Shown: positions 60,275 to 64,000 of the stretch, one piece after another | Numbering within the stretch: position 1 is the stretch's first letter | Layout: each line of letters starts with the position of its first letter | Source of the DNA: JAJZAM01 sp027391075 | Lineage (GTDB): Bacteria; Actinomycetota; Acidimicrobiia; Acidimicrobiales; Palsa-688 | Length of the DNA: 64,000 nt | NCBI GenBank assembly: GCA_027391075.1 | Contig: DAHYHI010000024.1 | Coordinates: forward strand, 45,974-109,973 | Direction of reading: 5' to 3' | Notes under the pieces: generated by a model | Told to the model about the DNA's origin: nothing | What the model saw: only the letters and a program-made list of their open reading frames with translations | Databases searched by the model: none | Program-made: the position numbers and the translations under genes

Positions 60275-62083
60275 CTAGGTGGCGGGCGGCACGACTTTTA
60301 GGTGAACGTCGCGCAGCTGAGTCTCGCTGACCGGGCTTGGGGCTCCCATGAGCAAGTCCCGGGCAGACTGGTTCAGGGGAAAGGCGATCACCTCTCGTAT
60401 GTTCGCCTGCTCTTCGAGGACCATGATGATCCGGTCGAAACCGGGGGCGATACCGGCGTGCGGCGGCGGTCCGAAGTGGAACGCGTTCCAAAGAGCCGGG
60501 AACGACTTTCGGATACGCTCCGGCCCGTAACCGGCGATGGCGAACGCCGCCTCCATGATGTCGGGGCGGTGGTTCCTAACGGCACCCGACGACAACTCTA
60601 TGCCGTTGCAGACCAGGTCGTATTGGTAGGCGAGAATGTCGCCTGGGTCGCTATCGCGAAGGGCTTCAAGGCCACCCTGGGGCATTGAGAAAGGGTTGTG
60701 GGCGAAATCCCAGGAGCCGGTAGCCTCGTCTTGTTCGAACATCGGGAAGTCCACCACCCAGACGAACTCGAGCCGGGAAGGGTCGGCCAGGCCCAGTTCC
60801 CGGCCGACCCTGACTCGGTAGTCGCCGAGCAGGGCTGACACCTTTGAGCGGGGTCCGACCGCCACGAGGACAGCGTCAGCCGTCTCGGCCGCCGCCGCCT
60901 CGACCACCGACGCGACCTCCGCCTCGTCGAGGCGACGGGCGAGAGGCCCTTTGGTCCCGGCAGGGTCGAGCTGCAACCAGGTGCCGGTCACTCCCGCCTT
61001 CTTGGCGTCCTCGCCGTACCCGTCGAACCACTTCCGGGTCCGGTCCCAGCCTCCTGGAACGCGCAGCGCCCGGATGACGTGGCCCGCGCCGGGGGCGTCG
61101 GCGAACATGGGCAGTTGGGTTCTTCCGCCCAGCTGGCCTGACAGCTCCGCTAGCTCCAGGCCGAAACGCAAGTCGGGCTTGTCCGTCCCGTACCGGTCGA
61201 CGGCCTCGGCGAAAGTCAGCCGGGGGAACGGAGTCGACGTCGTCTTGTCTGACAGGCCGACGACGATGGCCTCCATGAGGTACTCGACCTCGACGAACAC
61301 GTCTTCTTGGGTTGCGAAGGCCATTTCCAGGTCGATCTGGTAGAACTCGCCGGGGCTGCGGTCCGCCCGGGACGCCTCGTCTCTAAAGCACGGCGCGATC
61401 TGAAAGTACCGGTCTATTCCGCCGACCATCAGCAGCTGCTTGAACTGCTGGGGGGCTTGCGGCAGGGCGTAGAACTCCCCCGGGTACAGGCTCGACGGGA
61501 CGAGGAAGTCCCTTGCTCCTTCCGGCGAGGACGCAGTCAGGATCGGCGTCTGGACTTCTAGGAACCCCCGGCCCGACATGTGGGAGCGCACCAAGTTAGC
61601 CAGGCGGGCCCTCTTGGCTATCCGCTCCGCGAGCGGCCCGCGACGCAGGTCCAGGTAGCGGTAGCGCAGGCGGTTCTCCTCGCCGACTTCGGTATCGCGC
61701 TCTACGGGGAAGGGCAGCACCTCAGCCGACGAGAGCACCTCGGCGCTGGTCACTCCCACCTCCACCTCGCCTGTCGCCAGCTTTGGGTTGACGGTCTCCG
61801 CGGTTCTGGCGATAACAGTCCCGGTGACGGTGACGACGCTTTCGACTCGGAGGGACTCGAGCAGCGCGAACGCTTCCTCCCCCGGGTGGGCGACGAGTTG
61901 GACCATCCCGGCTGGGGCCATCCCACCCGAGTCTCTTAAGTCCACGAACAGCAGCCCGCCGTGGTCTCTCTTCGCAGCTATCCAGCCGGCGAGGCGGACG
62001 GTCGCTCCGACGTCGCTGCTGCGCAGGTCCCCGCAGCGGTGGTCACGGTAACGGTTGACGGCGAGAGGGGGGTTTGGCTCCAT
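60275..62083 (-). CDS. aspS: Aspartyl-tRNA synthetase
   Basis: 602 residues from the ATG at 62083 (EPNPPLAVNRYRDHRCGDLR), normal for bacterial AspRS; the extended frame to 62308 overlaps the divergent flavoprotein. OB anticodon domain (GWIAAKRDHGGLLFVDLRDS), class II motif 2 (FRDEASRADRSPGEFYQID), the bacterial insertion domain, and motif 3 (GIAPGFDRIIM) are all present. Whether it also charges Asn-tRNA cannot be told; no gatCAB is in the window. Confidence 0.93.
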   Translation of the reverse strand: MEPNPPLAVNRYRDHRCGDLRSSDVGATVRLAGWIAAKRDHGGLLFVDLRDSGGMAPAGMVQLVAHPGEEAFALLESLRVESVVTVTGTVIARTAETVNPKLATGEVEVGVTSAEVLSSAEVLPFPVERDTEVGEENRLRYRYLDLRRGPLAERIAKRARLANLVRSHMSGRGFLEVQTPILTASSPEGARDFLVPSSLYPGEFYALPQAPQQFKQLLMVGGIDRYFQIAPCFRDEASRADRSPGEFYQIDLEMAFATQEDVFVEVEYLMEAIVVGLSDKTTSTPFPRLTFAEAVDRYGTDKPDLRFGLELAELSGQLGGRTQLPMFADAPGAGHVIRALRVPGGWDRTRKWFDGYGEDAKKAGVTGTWLQLDPAGTKGPLARRLDEAEVASVVEAAAAETADAVLVAVGPRSKVSALLGDYRVRVGRELGLADPSRLEFVWVVDFPMFEQDEATGSWDFAHNPFSMPQGGLEALRDSDPGDILAYQYDLVCNGIELSSGAVRNHRPDIMEAAFAIAGYGPERIRKSFPALWNAFHFGPPPHAGIAPGFDRIIMVLEEQANIREVIAFPLNQSARDLLMGAPSPVSETQLRDVHLKVVPPAT

Positions 62084-62135
62084 ATCGGTGTCGAGGCTAC
62101 CGGCCCTGGCCCGCGGCGTACTACCATCGCTCGCC

Positions 62136-63131
62136 GTGCCGCGTGTCGCCGTCGTAGGAGCCGGAGCGGCAGGACTCGCCGCCGCAAGGAGGATATCCGA
62201 CTCGGGGGTGGCGGTCAGCGTGTTCGACAAGGCCAGGGGGGTGGGCGGCCGTTTGGCGACCAGGCGGGTGGGTAAAGCCCGGATCGACCACGGCGCCCAG
62301 TTCTTCACTACGCGCAGCCCTTCCTTCGACGCTCTGACCCGCTTGTGGGTGTCAAGGGAAGTCGCTTACGAATGGTGCCGGGGTTTCGCTGGCGCCCCTG
62401 ACGGCCACCCGCGCTACGCCGGACGCGAAGGCATGACAGCCTTGGCTAAAGACCTGGCGGCCGGACTGGACGTTTTCACCTCGTCGCGGGTGTCGAAAAT
62501 AGTCGAGCACCCCGACGGCTGGCTGGTGGAATCCGAACCGGGGACGTTCGGCCCGTTCGACGCTGTCATATTGAACCCGCCAGCACCTCAAAGCGCTGAC
62601 CTCCTGTCAGGAGCGAGCGTCGACCGTGACGCCCTGGACGAGTTGACAGCTCTGCGTTACGAGCCCGCGATGGCCGCCTTGGTAGCGCTTCCCGGACCGG
62701 CCAGCCTGCCGTCGCCCGGGGGGCTGAAGATCGACGACGGCCCCGTGTCGTGGGTGGCCGACAATCAAGCCAAGGGCGTCTCGGCGGTCCCGGCGCTCAC
62801 CGTCCACGGCCGGGGGGACTGGTCCGCTGCGATGTGGGATCGACCCGACGCGGAGGTCCTCGCCGTCATGCTCGACTCGGTCGAGCCTTATCTCGGCGGG
62901 ATCACCAGTAGGGAGCTTCTCGGCCCTGGCGCCTCGGAGGCGGCGACCGTCGAGTTGCAGAGATGGCGTTACGCGACCCCGCTGCTGTCCTACGAGCGAC
63001 GCTGCTTGATGTTGGCCGACACATCCCGGCCGGTCGTAGCCGCCGGCGACGCTTTCGGGGAGGCGAAAGTCGAAGGCGCCGTGCTGTCGGGGTGGGCGGC
63101 GGCCGACGAGGTCCTCCGTAGACTCCTCTAG
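62136..63131 (+). CDS. Renalase-like NAD(P)/FAD-dependent oxidoreductase
   Basis: 331 residues from the GTG at 62136, which puts the FAD motif VAVVGAGAAGLAAARR at the N-terminus as expected. The second motif, FDKARGVGGRLATRR with HGAQFFTTRS, matches the renalase group of amine-oxidase-fold flavoproteins. The C-terminal VVAAGDAFGEAKVEGAVLSG contacts FAD. Bacterial renalases oxidise the inactive 2- and 6-dihydro isomers of NAD(P)H. It is divergent from aspS with 52 bases between. Confidence 0.85.
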   Translation: MPRVAVVGAGAAGLAAARRISDSGVAVSVFDKARGVGGRLATRRVGKARIDHGAQFFTTRSPSFDALTRLWVSREVAYEWCRGFAGAPDGHPRYAGREGMTALAKDLAAGLDVFTSSRVSKIVEHPDGWLVESEPGTFGPFDAVILNPPAPQSADLLSGASVDRDALDELTALRYEPAMAALVALPGPASLPSPGGLKIDDGPVSWVADNQAKGVSAVPALTVHGRGDWSAAMWDRPDAEVLAVMLDSVEPYLGGITSRELLGPGASEAATVELQRWRYATPLLSYERRCLMLADTSRPVVAAGDAFGEAKVEGAVLSGWAAADEVLRRLL

Positions 63132-63145
63132 CTCCTTCGGGACGG

Positions 63146-63985
63146 CTATCTGGCGAACCCGAACGCCAAGCCCCCGACGACCACGACGATCCCGGCGACG
63201 ACGCTGGCGCTGGGCGCGGGTCCCCCGAGGATCACCCCTGTGACAGCGGCGGCGACGGGTGCCATGCCGGTGAGCAGGCCGGCTCTTGCAGCACCGATCC
63301 GTGAGACGCACGAGTACCAAAGCAGGAAGGCCGTCACCGTGGTACCCGCTGCGAGGTAGGCGATCGCAGCCCAGTCCGCGCCACTTTGCATCGTGAAACC
63401 TGAAGGGCCTTCGAACACGAGCCCGAGAACCCCGAAACCTACAGCTCCCATCCACGTGGCGTGGACCGACACTCCCCACGCCCGGTGCCGACCAAGGACG
63501 GGAACAGCCAGAAGGGTGAATGCTACCTCGCAGGCGAAGACGACCACCGCCCAGCCGGCACCTGCGAGGCTTGTGTGCCCGAGACCAACGACGGCTACCG
63601 ATCCTGCGGTGACCGCGACGGCTGCGATCACGATCCTCGGAGACGGGGCGTGCCTCTCCATCAACGGACCGGCAAGCGACAGCACCGGGGGGACGCACGC
63701 TACCGCTACTCCCAAAGCGGCGGGAGCCGCGCTGGCCGAGCCTCGGACCAGCGCCACGTTGAACACGACCAGACCGAGGGCCGCGACCCCGACGAGCCAG
63801 AGCCACTCGACACCCCTCGGGAGCCGCAGTCGCTGCCCGGTCGCAGCGCCCAGGCCGGTCAGCACGGCCGAAGCCGCGGCGTAGCGGATGCCTTCACCGG
63901 CTAGGTAGGGCCCCCGCAGGAGCGTCGCCGAGGCGGCCACCCCAGCCCCGACGAGGACCTGGGCGAAAGCCCCACCGCCGAGCAC
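63146..63985 (-). CDS. EamA/DMT-family transporter (start may lie beyond window)
   Basis: 279 residues from a GTG at 63985; the frame stays open to the window edge, so the true start may be further upstream. About ten hydrophobic segments form two EamA halves, the second beginning near AGAGWAVVVFACEVAFTLLA and ending VVAGIVVVVGGLAFGFAR. Family members export amino acids, nucleobases or other metabolites. The substrate is unknown. It converges on the renalase-like gene with 14 bases between the stops. Confidence 0.83.
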   Translation of the reverse strand: MLGGGAFAQVLVGAGVAASATLLRGPYLAGEGIRYAAASAVLTGLGAATGQRLRLPRGVEWLWLVGVAALGLVVFNVALVRGSASAAPAALGVAVACVPPVLSLAGPLMERHAPSPRIVIAAVAVTAGSVAVVGLGHTSLAGAGWAVVVFACEVAFTLLAVPVLGRHRAWGVSVHATWMGAVGFGVLGLVFEGPSGFTMQSGADWAAIAYLAAGTTVTAFLLWYSCVSRIGAARAGLLTGMAPVAAAVTGVILGGPAPSASVVAGIVVVVGGLAFGFAR

Positions 63986-64000
63986 CTTCGCGTTGGCTGG

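Noticed and set aside
1..64000. CRISPR array, rRNA operon, prophage or insertion sequence
   Set aside because: No regularly spaced repeats, rRNA sequence, phage structural genes or transposase frames were recognised on either strand.

Overview
This window is GC-rich chromosomal DNA with densely packed genes, many GTG/TTG starts and frequent 1-4 base stop/start overlaps. That pattern, together with a form I CO dehydrogenase, thiolase and DUF35 lipid enzymes, an EthA-like monooxygenase, P450, GlgC/GlgA and actinobacterial-style lipoproteins and ECF sigma system, points to a high-GC actinobacterium. Acidimicrobiia is my best guess, but it is an inference and not a tested assignment.

Layout. 1-5205: a coxM-coxS-coxL operon for aerobic CO oxidation (AYACSFR active-site motif), followed by an XdhC/CoxF gene cut by the window edge and preceded by a divergent LysR regulator. 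5.4-12.8 kb: thioredoxin 2, a RHH/MazF toxin-antitoxin pair with a palindromic operator, a solitary pilT, a lipoprotein, an ABC exporter, a metallo-beta-lactamase-fold hydrolase and a TauE-like exporter. 12.8-18.7 kb: a five-gene operon (permease, ATPase, binding lipoprotein, arylsulfotransferase-like protein, isopenicillin-N-synthase-like dioxygenase) with a divergent XRE-cupin regulator. This is the best candidate here for an uncharacterised uptake and processing system. 18.7-24.8 kb: hisN-like phosphatase, ABC-F protein, larB/larC (nickel-pincer cofactor), pheA and a nitroreductase.

24.8-26.7 kb: a decayed accessory zone around a tRNA-Ser(UGA), holding a 5'-truncated DUF2786 gene, an orphan RHH antitoxin and an SRPBCC fragment. 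26.7-32.4 kb: SemiSWEET, then an acyl-CoA cluster (HMG-CoA-synthase-like/DUF35 fusion, thiolase, acyl-CoA synthetase) divergent from an SDR dehydrogenase. 32.4-40.4 kb: two envelope proteins of unknown role, then an ECF sigma gene divergent from an operon encoding a membrane-SCO1 fusion, a lipoprotein and a zinc anti-sigma factor.

40.4-64 kb: P450, Nei2 glycosylase, MalY-like lyase, glgC and glgA, a Baeyer-Villiger-type monooxygenase, acetyltransferases, rhodanese, a second acyl-CoA synthetase, a quinone-reductase-like dehydrogenase, a two-gene ABC transporter, dihydropyrimidinase, a tightly overlapping esterase-methyltransferase-acetyltransferase set, cutA, an alpha/beta hydrolase, aspS, a renalase-like flavoprotein and an EamA transporter running toward the right edge.

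Two themes recur. Genes are often translationally coupled through ATGA/GTGA/TTGA overlaps. Short tandem duplications sit on top of stop codons at several gene ends.
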